From Reyranella massiliensis 521 (lineage in GTDB: Bacteria > Pseudomonadota > Alphaproteobacteria > Reyranellales > Reyranellaceae): DNA of 64,000 nucleotides. Position numbers and translations under genes: made by a program. A model generated the notes under the pieces. The model did not search any database, was not told the origin of the DNA, and worked only from the letters and a program-made list of their open reading frames with translations. Of the stretch, positions 1 to 7,257 are shown piece after piece. The DNA lies in NCBI RefSeq assembly GCF_000312425.1, contig NZ_HE997181.1:3906320-3970319 (forward strand), written 5' to 3'. Each line of letters begins with the position of its first letter. The stretch's first letter is position 1.

Positions 1-1
1 G

Positions 2-115
2 CTGCGCGCGGTCGTGTGCGGCGTGCCCGCCGACGCGCCGGCGGCGTGCATGGACTCCGGCTGGCAGCCGGAGACGACGCCCACGCCCGACCAACCGCAG
101 GGAGACGCGGCATGA
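2..115 (+). CDS. Partial small protein, C-terminal end
   Basis: Frame 2 is open from the window edge to a TGA at 113-115, giving a 37-residue tail. The stop overlaps the ATG of the next gene in an ATGA arrangement, and the following two genes repeat that pattern, which supports a translated upstream gene in the same operon. No domain can be recognised in the visible part. Confidence 0.4.
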   Translation: MRAVVCGVPADAPAACMDSGWQPETTPTPDQPQGDAA

Positions 116-303
116 ACGTGGCCGAGAAACTGGCGCGCGAGATTCGGCGCGTCGCCGGCCTCCGCCATCACTACGAGGAGATCGGCGACGTCGCGATCCT
201 CTTGATGGACGCGGCACTGGAGCAGGGCTGCAAGGCCATCGGCAGCGGCGATCCGATTGCCATGATCGCGGCTGGCCAAGACCTCGAGGGGTTTTCGGAA
301 TGA
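112..303 (+). CDS. Small hypothetical protein (63 aa)
   Basis: The ATG at 112 overlaps the stop of the upstream frame, and the TGA at 301-303 overlaps the ATG at 300 of the next gene, so translation looks coupled. The product is a mostly helical, charged 63-residue protein with no recognisable domain. Third positions are GC-rich, unlike the cargo operon downstream. It belongs to the small-gene run that leads into the integrase and may be a regulatory or excision-related island protein, but nothing in the sequence proves this. Confidence 0.5.
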   Translation: MNVAEKLAREIRRVAGLRHHYEEIGDVAILLMDAALEQGCKAIGSGDPIAMIAAGQDLEGFSE

Positions 304-539
304 CCAGGCGACCCAGCCCACAACAGGCCGTCGACGCCTGGAACAAGGCTCACCCTGTCGGCACTGCCGTCATGGTCAGCAAGGATCGACACGAGATCGT
401 GCGAGGGAAGACGACCAGCGACGCCTATGTGCTGGGCGGTCATTCCGCCGTGATCCTCATCGACACGATTCGAGGCTGCTACCTGCTCGATCGTGTCGCG
501 GCAGACGCGCCGGCGCTGTTCGCGCGGACGGAGGGCTGA
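300..539 (+). CDS. Small hypothetical protein (79 aa)
   Basis: The gene starts at the ATG overlapping the previous stop and ends one base before the ATG at 541. The 79 residues contain the segment WNKAHPVGTAVMV followed by a run ending LGGHSAVILID. This matches a pattern I associate with small beta-strand proteins of phages and mobile elements, in which WN..HPVGT is followed by a GGH turn. That likeness is from memory and no biochemical role is claimed. It sits directly upstream of the integrase reading frame in the same transcript. Confidence 0.55.
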   Translation: MTRRPSPQQAVDAWNKAHPVGTAVMVSKDRHEIVRGKTTSDAYVLGGHSAVILIDTIRGCYLLDRVAADAPALFARTEG

Positions 540-540
540 C

Positions 541-684
541 ATGGCAGTCGGCCACATCCTGATCGGCGATCACGACCTTGACGATCTTCGGTCGGCATTG
601 CGCCGCCACGATCACGCCGACGTTGTCCGCATCCTCGATCAGTGGGAGCGAGACGAGCGCGAGATCGATTTCGGCGATCGCGGG
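541..684 (+). other. Likely original 5' end of the integrase gene
   Basis: Frame 1 opens with ATG one base after the preceding stop and shows strong GC third-position bias to about 681 (M-A-V-G-H-I-L-I-G-D, then a helical, acidic stretch). After the GGG at 682-684 the bias moves to frame 2, the integrase frame. Dropping one G there would join the two frames into a single protein of about 415 residues. The frame-1 continuation to 1572 is out-of-frame reading of the integrase, not a separate protein. Confidence 0.5.
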
Positions 685-1789
685 AACCCTCGCCGACGCC
701 GAAACGCTCCGGGACACCTGGGCGCTCGAGGTCCGCCAGGAAGCTATTTACGGCCGCCAGCCCAGTCGTCCCGTTTCCATCGCGCTAGAGGGCTGGCTCA
801 AGCGCCCTCGCAAGCACGGCCGCAAGGCGAGCTGGCGCGAGGTCTCGATGGCGCAGTCCATCGGGAAGCGGTTCAAGGTCCGACTCGTGGGGGACGTATC
901 GGCCGCCGAATGGACGTCGTTTGTCGAGGCCGAGACGCAGGGCAGAGCCGCTTCTACGCGCGAGCGCTACCTGAACGGCTTCCTGTCGTTCATCATCTGG
1001 TGCGCCGCCAAGCCCCGGCAATGGATCACCGACAAGACGATCCCGCATTTCGAGCGAGACGCGGCCGCGCGGAAGCCCAAGCACCGGCAACGCCGCAACG
1101 TCGCCGACTGGCGGCCCGAGCTGATCCAGCTGCTGGTCGACTCCGCCGGCTGGCACCTGCGGCCGCAGCTCTACGTCGAGTGGTCGACCGGCCAAAGGGT
1201 CTCGGCCATCCTGAAGGCCCGCCTGCGGGACATCATGCTGGTGCCCGGCAAGGAGCAGATCGCCTTCGAGAAGACCAAAACCGGGGAGCCCGTCTTTGCT
1301 TCGCTGCATCCGGCAGCGGCCGAGGCCGTGCGCGACTACCTGAAACGCCGGGGCCGCCTTTGGGATCGCGAGGGGCCGCTGTTCCTGACGAAGACCGGCA
1401 AGCCCTACAACATGGCAAATGGCTTGAGCGGCCACAACCGGAAGGCCTTCGACAACGCCAAGGTCCGGGCGAACGCCGTTCGGCGGCGCCAAGCCGTGAC
1501 GCTCTGTCGGCAGCTGCGGTCGCAGGGCCGAACCAGCGAGGCTCGGGAGGTTGCTGGCCAAGCCTGGGCTGATAGGAAGCTGATGCGTCAGATCACCCAG
1601 CACTGGTTCCGTCACCTGCTCGCCACCACGATGATGGCCATGCAGGCACCGGTCCGAGTGGCGATGGATCAGGCGGGATGGCTAACGGTGGAGAGTTTCA
1701 TGGGCTACGCGCATGATGTGCCGGAGGTTCGGCGGCAGATCGTCGATCGGCTACCTATTCTTGCGTCAAGGCAGTCTAAAACAGGGTGA
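578..1789 (+). CDS. Site-specific tyrosine recombinase/integrase
   Basis: The product is a DNA strand-exchange enzyme that would integrate or excise the island at its tRNA target. From a TTG at 578 the frame encodes 403 residues. The catalytic set is visible: Arg207 in GQRVSAIL, Lys232 or Lys234 in EKTKTG, H342-W-F-R345, Trp368 in place of the second His, and the nucleophile Tyr377 in FMGYAH. An N-terminal SAM-like DNA-binding region lies around residues 90-150. No convincing start exists in this frame. The natural start is probably the ATG at 541, reached through a one-base discontinuity at 682-684, so the protein may be made short or not at all. The catalytic domain itself is intact. Confidence 0.85.
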   Translation: MTIFGRHCAATITPTLSASSISGSETSARSISAIAGTLADAETLRDTWALEVRQEAIYGRQPSRPVSIALEGWLKRPRKHGRKASWREVSMAQSIGKRFKVRLVGDVSAAEWTSFVEAETQGRAASTRERYLNGFLSFIIWCAAKPRQWITDKTIPHFERDAAARKPKHRQRRNVADWRPELIQLLVDSAGWHLRPQLYVEWSTGQRVSAILKARLRDIMLVPGKEQIAFEKTKTGEPVFASLHPAAAEAVRDYLKRRGRLWDREGPLFLTKTGKPYNMANGLSGHNRKAFDNAKVRANAVRRRQAVTLCRQLRSQGRTSEAREVAGQAWADRKLMRQITQHWFRHLLATTMMAMQAPVRVAMDQAGWLTVESFMGYAHDVPEVRRQIVDRLPILASRQSKTG

Positions 1790-1911
1790 TCGACACTTTC
1801 GCCGACCGTCCGGATCGCTACCGATTAAGAGTGGCATTGCAATAATCCGCTGATGTTGCGCCTGTCGGCCGATGTGACTACCGTTCAAAATGGATACACT
1901 GGAGAAGCGTC

Positions 1912-2625
1912 GTGAGCCGACTGACGATTCAGCCTGAAGTCGAAGACACTACGATAGTGTTTCTAGGCTCGTTCGGCCCTGACCAGTTTCAACCGCACTG
2001 GTTCTCTGCCAATGATCTCATTGGTGAAGCCGAAGCGAAGCAAGCGCAGATTGATGTTGTAAGTCGCGTTGCTACGCGGTTTCGAATCACGACAAATGAC
2101 ATAACTGTCATGGTTGAGGAGAATAGATTTAGCGTGAGCGCGCCCGTGTTTGTAGAGAGTGCTTTCGACCTCATCCTGAACACGTTTGAAAGAGTCCTAC
2201 CTGGACAAAATATTAGCGCTCTAGGGATAAACAGGACCGTCCATTTCGATGCCGGATCCAATGATTCGCGAACACGTGTCGGCAAGAGGCTAGCGCCGCC
2301 CCAAGAGTGGGGCTCGCTCGGCGACTTGATATTGAAAGACAATGAGTCGGGCGATCCGACGAAAACGGGTGGCATGGTTAGCCTTTCGATGCGTCGAACT
2401 AGAAGCGACAGCAGCGGAAGTGTGACCGCCCGTATTGAACCGTCTGTCAGACTGCCTTTTACTGGGATATTCTTATCGATTAACGATCACTTCGACATCA
2501 AAGACAGCATGAACGCTAAAGCTGCTTGTTTTATGTTGCGCGAGCAGTGGGAAGGTTCTCGAGGGCTGGCTCACTCTATAATCGAACACATCATGGTCAT
2601 GTGCAAAGAGGAGCGACGGTTATGA
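1912..2625 (+). CDS. Hypothetical island cargo protein A (237 aa)
   Basis: The GTG start at 1912 is preceded by GGAGAAG at a proper distance. The 237-residue product is a soluble mixed alpha/beta protein without signal peptide or membrane segment, and I do not recognise its family. Its stop overlaps the ATG of the next gene (ATGA at 2622-2625), and a metallo-beta-lactamase-fold gene follows, forming a three-gene unit. Codon use is much more AT-rich than in the flanking chromosome, a sign of transfer. A sensor or effector role in an accessory module is possible, but this is inference from context only. Confidence 0.75.
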   Translation: MSRLTIQPEVEDTTIVFLGSFGPDQFQPHWFSANDLIGEAEAKQAQIDVVSRVATRFRITTNDITVMVEENRFSVSAPVFVESAFDLILNTFERVLPGQNISALGINRTVHFDAGSNDSRTRVGKRLAPPQEWGSLGDLILKDNESGDPTKTGGMVSLSMRRTRSDSSGSVTARIEPSVRLPFTGIFLSINDHFDIKDSMNAKAACFMLREQWEGSRGLAHSIIEHIMVMCKEERRL

Positions 2626-3221
2626 CCGCGAATCTGGCACTAAAGCCTAGAGCGGAGACATGGATCCCTGCCAATGAGGCAATGTCACGTGAAACAGCAG
2701 TCTACGCCGACTCCTCTAAGCTTACGGCAGAGCATGCAAGACACGTCGCGGAAACAGTTGCCAGGGCTACCCGGACGCCAGGGCAGAAACGCGATGCATC
2801 ACAGCCCGCAACTACGGCGCTGCCCATGGGGCTTCAACAAACTAAGGCAACCGAAACGGATGAATCCGCGGTCGTTTCCCAGGTGCCTATTCACCGCTGG
2901 TTTGGCGTCGTTCAAGTGATCGAGGGTGACTTCTTTCGGGCTCGGCTTGAACCGGATAGCGAGTTTGGGGGGCCGAGTGAAACTGCGGACTTTCCCGTCG
3001 AGCTCGTTTGGAAAGATGATAAAGTGCTCTTCAAAGTTGGAGCGAGCTTTACCTACGCCGTCTTCAGAAGTACGACAAACAGTCGTCGCACCAGCAGCGC
3101 ACTTGTATTTCGTCGAATCCCCATCTCGGGTGAATCAAGGCTCGCCGCAGCGGAGAAGCGTGCGGATGAGTGGCTGAAGCTGTTCGACGATCTTGAGAAG
3201 ATGCCGACGAGTGCTGACTGA
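2622..3221 (+). CDS. Hypothetical island cargo protein B (199 aa)
   Basis: It starts at the ATG overlapping the stop of protein A. Residues 1-85 look disordered and polar. Residues about 90-170 contain a beta-rich segment beginning HRWFGVVQVIEGDFFRARLE and running to a turn ending LVFRRIPI, followed by a C-terminal helix. This order of W-G-V-V, F-A-R-L, an acidic loop, a hydrophobic G-A-S-F strand and RRIP suggests a small beta-barrel domain. No catalytic residues stand out, so a structural, binding or antitoxin-like role is as likely as an enzymatic one. The third gene starts inside its 3' end, implying co-translation. Confidence 0.7.
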   Translation: MTANLALKPRAETWIPANEAMSRETAVYADSSKLTAEHARHVAETVARATRTPGQKRDASQPATTALPMGLQQTKATETDESAVVSQVPIHRWFGVVQVIEGDFFRARLEPDSEFGGPSETADFPVELVWKDDKVLFKVGASFTYAVFRSTTNSRRTSSALVFRRIPISGESRLAAAEKRADEWLKLFDDLEKMPTSAD

Positions 3222-4302
3222 TCCACCAGATGTAGACGAGATTGAGGTCTCCGTTTTTGGCCCGAGCTTTGGAGAGGGCATACTCGTCAAGCTTGGGCCT
3301 ACCCAGTGGATCGCTGTCGATTCCTGCAACAATGCCGTGACTGCTCGAAGCAAGCCGCTTGAGTACCTTCAGCAGATTAAAGTCAACGTGGAGAAGGATT
3401 TAGTTGCGGTTGTGGCCACCCACTGGCATCGCGACCATATCGGAGGGATTTCTGATCTCGTTTCGGCCGCCAAGGCGGCCGATTTCTTTTGCCCTCTCTC
3501 TTTCAAGACCAAAGAGTTTATGACGTTCGCCGAATTGTTCGGCCCCGGGAAAGGTAACCCAATTCTGCAGCGATCGTCGGAGTACCTTCGTACTTTGCAG
3601 ATTCTTAGAAACCGCAATAAGTGCCCGTTGTTTGTTGGCCCCGATCGCCTCTTAGTTAACATAAGCGGGGCCACTGCTCATTCGCTCTCCCCTAACGATG
3701 CTTTAATAACACAGTTCCTAGCCGGCATCTCGGGCGACTTGTGCAGGATAAAGCAAGATGACGCGGCCGTGAACGTCGATCGTGGAGATCCCAATCACAC
3801 TGCGATTGCAATACTTGTGGGATTCGAAGACTGCCAGATTCTTCTGGGCGCCGATCTCGAAGAGCAGCACAGTTTTGGATGGTCGACGATCATGGCAACG
3901 TCGAAAGTTACGCGTTCAGGCATTCAGCTCTTTAAGATTCCCCATCACGGTTCATCGAACGCACACCATCAACCTCTTTGGGACCATGACATCCCCAAAG
4001 ACTGTTTGGTGGTACTAACTCCCTTTAGCTCCGGCACGAATCCTCCGCCCACTCGGGTCGACGTAGACCGGATACTCGCACATTCAACTCACGCCTATTC
4101 AGCCGCGCGAGCGAGGTCAACTTCAGCTCCGAAATTGGGCGGAGGCGTAGAAAAGCACCTTGAGGCAGAGGGCATTAAAAATCGGGCTCAACGGGAGCCA
4201 AAGATGGGTCATGTCCGTTTTCGCCGAAAACGAGCATCTGGAAGCACTTGGTCGGTTGAGCGATTCGACAACGCGGTTCTGCTGAAAGACATTCACACGT
4301 AG
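3211..4302 (+). CDS. Metallo-beta-lactamase-fold hydrolase, ComEC-like
   Basis: From a GTG at 3211, overlapping the previous gene by 11 bases with GAGAAG upstream, it encodes 363 residues. The di-metal motif is at H71-W-H73-R-D75-H76. It is followed later by the strand GADLEE and the segment IPHHGSSN, the layout of the MBL domain found in ComEC/Rec2 competence proteins and their stand-alone relatives. Such proteins are metal-dependent hydrolases, often acting on phosphodiesters. No membrane segment is visible, so it is probably cytosolic. The C-terminus is basic (QREPKMGHVRFRRKRAS). Within this island it would be the likely effector of the three-gene module. Confidence 0.85.
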   Translation: MLTDPPDVDEIEVSVFGPSFGEGILVKLGPTQWIAVDSCNNAVTARSKPLEYLQQIKVNVEKDLVAVVATHWHRDHIGGISDLVSAAKAADFFCPLSFKTKEFMTFAELFGPGKGNPILQRSSEYLRTLQILRNRNKCPLFVGPDRLLVNISGATAHSLSPNDALITQFLAGISGDLCRIKQDDAAVNVDRGDPNHTAIAILVGFEDCQILLGADLEEQHSFGWSTIMATSKVTRSGIQLFKIPHHGSSNAHHQPLWDHDIPKDCLVVLTPFSSGTNPPPTRVDVDRILAHSTHAYSAARARSTSAPKLGGGVEKHLEAEGIKNRAQREPKMGHVRFRRKRASGSTWSVERFDNAVLLKDIHT

Positions 4303-4378
4303 CACGCGGTTGCCACGCGGAGCTCAGGTGAACTCAAATTCCTAATTGTATTCAAATGGTTAACTTGTAGCGCTCGCT

Positions 4379-4426
4379 TCCCTCCGAAGGCAGAGGTCGT
4401 GAGTTCGAATCTCGCCGGGTCCGCCA
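4379..4426 (+). other. 3' tRNA-Arg(CCG) fragment, attachment site
   Basis: The bases match the 3' part of a tRNA: an anticodon loop CTCCGAA (CCG anticodon), stem GGCAG, variable region AGGTC, a T arm GTGAG-TTCGAAT-CTCGC, the acceptor strand CGGGTCC, a G discriminator and an encoded CCA. The 5' acceptor partner GGACCCG and a D arm are absent upstream, and the anticodon stem has a central mismatch. It is therefore a truncated copy rather than a working gene, as expected for a boundary left by integrase-mediated insertion. Confidence 0.8.
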
Positions 4427-4885
4427 ACCACATGCAAATCCACTAACTTCTGGCAAGTTTCGGACTTGGCCGCCGCGTGGGCGGTCGATGCGGTCATTCG
4501 CTATGGACCCAGGCTCTCTCGTCCCGACCTCGATCGCGGCGCCAACCGATCGCAAGCCGGCGTTGCGCACCTGAACGTCGGCCCGTGCCAGTCCCGCATG
4601 AGCCGGTAGGAGGCTTGCAGGTGCGCTGAGGATAGGGTGAAAGCCGTTCGGTGCCGCGCCGCCCCTCGGTCGAGGGTAGCTTGCTCTTTTGGCGCTCCGG
4701 CTTCAGCGCCCGATCCGTTCCTCGAGGCCATCGTCGAGATCGACGATGGCCTTCCCGATGGACGGACGAAAAGCGCCAGAGGCTCCTGCTCCACCGCGCC
4801 GCACACTACTTCGAGCTGGCGGCGGAAGCGGAAATCAAGCAGCTCCCGGGTGAACGTGCCGGCGCAGGCCACCCAGGCTTGCAGG
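4427..4885. other. Gene-poor strip beside the attachment site
   Basis: No complete gene is supported in this 459-base stretch. A frame-1 plus-strand reading around 4760-4850 gives LLLHRAAHYFELAAEAE, which resembles the repeated helix of small alphaproteobacterial hypothetical proteins. It has no credible start and runs into the antisense of the cupin gene, so it may be a decayed remnant. A 12-base perfect inverted repeat lies at 4726-4751. Confidence 0.4.
4726..4751. repeat. Perfect 12-bp inverted repeat
   Basis: GGCCATCGTCGA is followed by GA and then its exact reverse complement, forming a 26-base near-continuous palindrome. It has no T-tract on either side, so a rho-independent terminator is unlikely. 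It lies 300 bases inside the host side of the island boundary. It could be an operator or a recombination scar, or could simply arise from a coding-like ID/EI codon pattern. Confidence 0.5.
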
Positions 4886-5326
4886 TCAGTGCTCGAGATC
4901 GAGCTCTTCCGGCGGCGGCGCGACCTTGAGGTTCATACGGCCATCATAGATCGGACGGCCGCCGGTCGTCGGGCCGGGGTACTGAACAAACAGCACCGTG
5001 CCGCCGGTCTCGGTCCGCATATCATTCTCGTAGTGGGGATCTTCCATGTAGACGAGCGTACCGGGCCCGTACTTCTTCTCGCCCATCTGGAATTCGCCGT
5101 CGATGATGTACCAGATCTGCGCAAAGTCGTGCTTGTGGAAGGGGAAGCCTGCGCCCGGCTCATAGCGCAGGAAGCCCGCGTTCGGCACGGTCGGGCGCTC
5201 GGGTGTCGGATGAAACAGGAACTTCGTGACGTTCTTGAAGCGCCCCATCTCCCATTCCATCTCGCTGGGATGCTTGAACTCCGGCGCGTTGTGAGTTCCC
5301 GCCTTCGCTTCCTTTGTACCCGTCAT
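4886..5326 (-). CDS. Cupin-domain protein
   Basis: The 146-residue product contains a single cupin barrel: the metal-binding motif FPFHKHDFAQIWYIIDGE in its middle, then the glycine turn KKYGPGTLVYMEDP, and a later FVQYPGP strand. Small cupins of this kind bind a metal and act as dioxygenases, isomerases or ligand sensors. The start at 5326 is chosen because GGAGAGAAGGCT stands directly before that ATG. It is the last gene of the minus-strand transporter/enamidase operon, 26 bases after the amidohydrolase, so a role in the same catabolic route is likely. The substrate is not deducible. Confidence 0.85.
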   Translation of the reverse strand: MTGTKEAKAGTHNAPEFKHPSEMEWEMGRFKNVTKFLFHPTPERPTVPNAGFLRYEPGAGFPFHKHDFAQIWYIIDGEFQMGEKKYGPGTLVYMEDPHYENDMRTETGGTVLFVQYPGPTTGGRPIYDGRMNLKVAPPPEELDLEH

Positions 5327-5352
5327 AGCCTTCTCTCCTTTTCTGCGAGGTT

Positions 5353-6543
5353 TTACGAATGCACGATTTCCGGCAGCCTCGTCGGAGGCGGTGTGTTGCG
5401 CGAACGCCCGCACCTCACGATGCCGTCGATGATCACCATGCCGACACCGGGCAAGTCGCCCTTCTGCACGCTGTCGAGAAGGCCCTTGCCGCTCGAATGC
5501 TGCGCGGCATCCATCAGGACGAAGTCGGCTGCCTTGCCGACCGCGATCAGGCCGCAGTCGAGCGCATGCAGGCGTGCGGTGTTGCCGGTGGCGAAGCAGA
5601 AGGCCAGCTCGGCCGGCGTGTCGCCGACCGACGACAGCAACGCGATCAGCCGCAGCATGCCGGTCGGCTGAACACCCGAACCGGCCGGGCTATCCGTGCC
5701 CAGGATCACCCGTTCGAGCTGGCCCAGTTCCTTGGCGAAGCGCAATGCCGTCAGCCCGGCAAGCTCGTTGCCATTGTGGACGATCTCGATGCCGCGATGG
5801 CAGCGCTCGCACAGACAGCGGATCTGATCGAGCGGCAGCGCGGTATGTCCGCCGTTGATGTGGCCGATGATGTCGGCATCGGCTTCGAGCACCACATCCT
5901 TGTCGATGTAGCTGGATCCGGGAGTCGAGGGCCCGCCGGTATGGATGGTCGAACGGATGCCGTGCTTGCGCGCCCAGGCGACCATCTGGCGTGCCTCGGG
6001 ACCCGTCTTGACCGAGCCGAGTCCGATCTCGCCCAGCAGGCCGACGCCGGCTTGCGCCAGTTCGGCGAAGTCGGCCTCGGTCATGCCCGTCTCCACCACG
6101 GGCGCGCCGGCGATCACCTTTACCCCGCCGGGACGAAAGTTCGCGAAGGCGCGCTGCGCGGTGATGGCGAGGGCCTTCAGGCCGACGATGTCCTTGGGGC
6201 GGCCCGGCAGATGCACTTCGCCCGCCGAGATCATGCTGGTGACGCCGCCGTTCATGAACGACTCGATCCAGCCGATCTGGTTCTGGCGCGGCGTCCAGTC
6301 ACCGAACACGGGATGGACATGGCTGTCGATCAGGCCCGGCGCGAGCGCCGAGCCGCGCGCATCCACGGTGACGGTAGCGCCTTCCGTGTCGACATCCTTC
6401 GCCTTGCCCACCGCGGCGATGCGGCCGTCGACGGCGACGATCGTGTCGGCGTCGAGGATCGGCTGCTTCAAGTCGCCCGACAACAGCAGGCCGATGTTGC
6501 TGATCACCAGCTTGCCGCGCTGGCTCGCCGTCTGAAAATCCAC
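5353..6543 (-). CDS. Amidohydrolase, enamidase-like
   Basis: The 396-residue protein has the full amidohydrolase layout: an N-terminal beta-sandwich strand set, the metal motif DSHVHP near residue 75, a middle metal-binding segment with STIHTGG and IGHINGG, and the late Asp in LGTDSPAGSG. The start (IGLLLSGDLKQPILDADT), the segment MISAGEVHLPGRPKD and the end SRNTPPPTRLPEI closely resemble, from memory, enamidase of anaerobic nicotinate breakdown. Enamidase opens the ring of 6-oxo-tetrahydronicotinate, releasing ammonia. The natural substrate here could be that or another cyclic enamide or lactam. Placed directly after a branched-chain-type importer, it probably acts on the imported compound. 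Confidence 0.85.
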   Translation of the reverse strand: MDFQTASQRGKLVISNIGLLLSGDLKQPILDADTIVAVDGRIAAVGKAKDVDTEGATVTVDARGSALAPGLIDSHVHPVFGDWTPRQNQIGWIESFMNGGVTSMISAGEVHLPGRPKDIVGLKALAITAQRAFANFRPGGVKVIAGAPVVETGMTEADFAELAQAGVGLLGEIGLGSVKTGPEARQMVAWARKHGIRSTIHTGGPSTPGSSYIDKDVVLEADADIIGHINGGHTALPLDQIRCLCERCHRGIEIVHNGNELAGLTALRFAKELGQLERVILGTDSPAGSGVQPTGMLRLIALLSSVGDTPAELAFCFATGNTARLHALDCGLIAVGKAADFVLMDAAQHSSGKGLLDSVQKGDLPGVGMVIIDGIVRCGRSRNTPPPTRLPEIVHS

Positions 6544-6552
6544 GCTAATGCC

Positions 6553-7257
6553 TCACACTGCAAGATAAGCTTTACGCACGTCTTCGTTGGCCTTGAGGTC
6601 CTCCATCGATCCGCTGTAGCGGATCTGGCCCTTCTCGATGACGTAGGCTCGGTCGGAGATCAGTGCCGCAAAGTGCATGTTCTGCTCGGACAGCAGGACG
6701 GTGAGCCCGGCGGCCTTCAGTTCGCGGATCGCGTCGGCGACCTGCTCGACGATCTTGGGGGCCAGGCCCTCCGACGGCTCGTCGAGCAGGATGACCGACG
6801 GATTACCCATCAGGGTGCGCGCGATGGTGAGCATCTGTTGCTCGCCGCCGCTGATCTGGCCGCCGCGCCGCGTGCGCATGCCCGCGAGATTCGGAAACAG
6901 CGCAAACAGGCGCTCCGGTGTCCACGGTGCGAGGCCCGATGCCGGACGGTCCTGCCGCCCTGCTTCCAGGTTCTCGAGTATGGTGAGGCTCGTAAAAACA
7001 CGGCGCTCCTCCGGCACATAGCCGATCCCCTGGCGGGCGATCGCGAACGGCGGCAGGCCGGTGATGTCCTGGTCGCGCAGCGACACGGAGCCGGCCTTCG
7101 GCACGACGAGGCCGATGATCGACTTCATCAGGGTCGACTTGCCGGCTCCATTGCGGCCCAGCAGCGCGACCACCTCGCCCGCCGCGGCGTGCAGCGACAC
7201 GCCGTAGAGGATCTTCGCCGCGCCGTAGTAGCTCTCGATGTTTGTGACATTCAGCAT
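6553..7257 (-). CDS. ABC transporter ATPase, LivF type
   Basis: This 234-residue ATPase has Walker A GRNGAGKST at 34-42, the signature ISGGEQQM, Walker B VILLDEPSEGLAP and a switch His region. The short length and GRNGAGK form are typical of LivF, the partner of LivG in branched-chain-type importers. The ATG at 7257 overlaps the stop of the LivG-type gene (ATGA), so the two are translationally coupled. It powers uptake through the fused permease encoded upstream in this operon. LivF-type importers also carry amides, aromatic acids and urea, so leucine need not be the substrate. Confidence 0.95.
   Translation of the reverse strand: MLNVTNIESYYGAAKILYGVSLHAAAGEVVALLGRNGAGKSTLMKSIIGLVVPKAGSVSLRDQDITGLPPFAIARQGIGYVPEERRVFTSLTILENLEAGRQDRPASGLAPWTPERLFALFPNLAGMRTRRGGQISGGEQQMLTIARTLMGNPSVILLDEPSEGLAPKIVEQVADAIRELKAAGLTVLLSEQNMHFAALISDRAYVIEKGQIRYSGSMEDLKANEDVRKAYLAV

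Larger units (their letters stand above)
1..4426. mobile_element. Edge of an integrated genomic island
   Basis: The stretch contains short overlapping genes, a tyrosine integrase and an operon of unknown genes whose codons are clearly less GC-biased than the rest of the window. It ends in a 3' tRNA-Arg fragment at 4379-4426, beyond which host-like sequence follows. tRNA 3' ends are classic targets of tyrosine integrases, and integration leaves such a copy at one boundary. The other boundary, expected at the intact tRNA gene, lies left of the window, so element size and remaining cargo are unknown. The integrase is separated from this edge by about 2.6 kb of cargo. Confidence 0.7.

Noticed and set aside
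541..1572. A 344-residue plus-strand frame overlapping the integrase
   Set aside because: Only its first 48 codons have coding bias; the rest is Arg- and Ala-rich out-of-frame reading of the integrase.
4350..4426. A complete tRNA-Arg gene
   Set aside because: No 5' acceptor strand complementary to CGGGTCC and no D arm is present upstream; only the 3' part is intact.
4651..4929. A 92-residue frame with an HRAAHYFELAAEAE helix as a gene
   Set aside because: No ribosome site, and the frame runs into the antisense of the cupin gene; noted only as a possible remnant.
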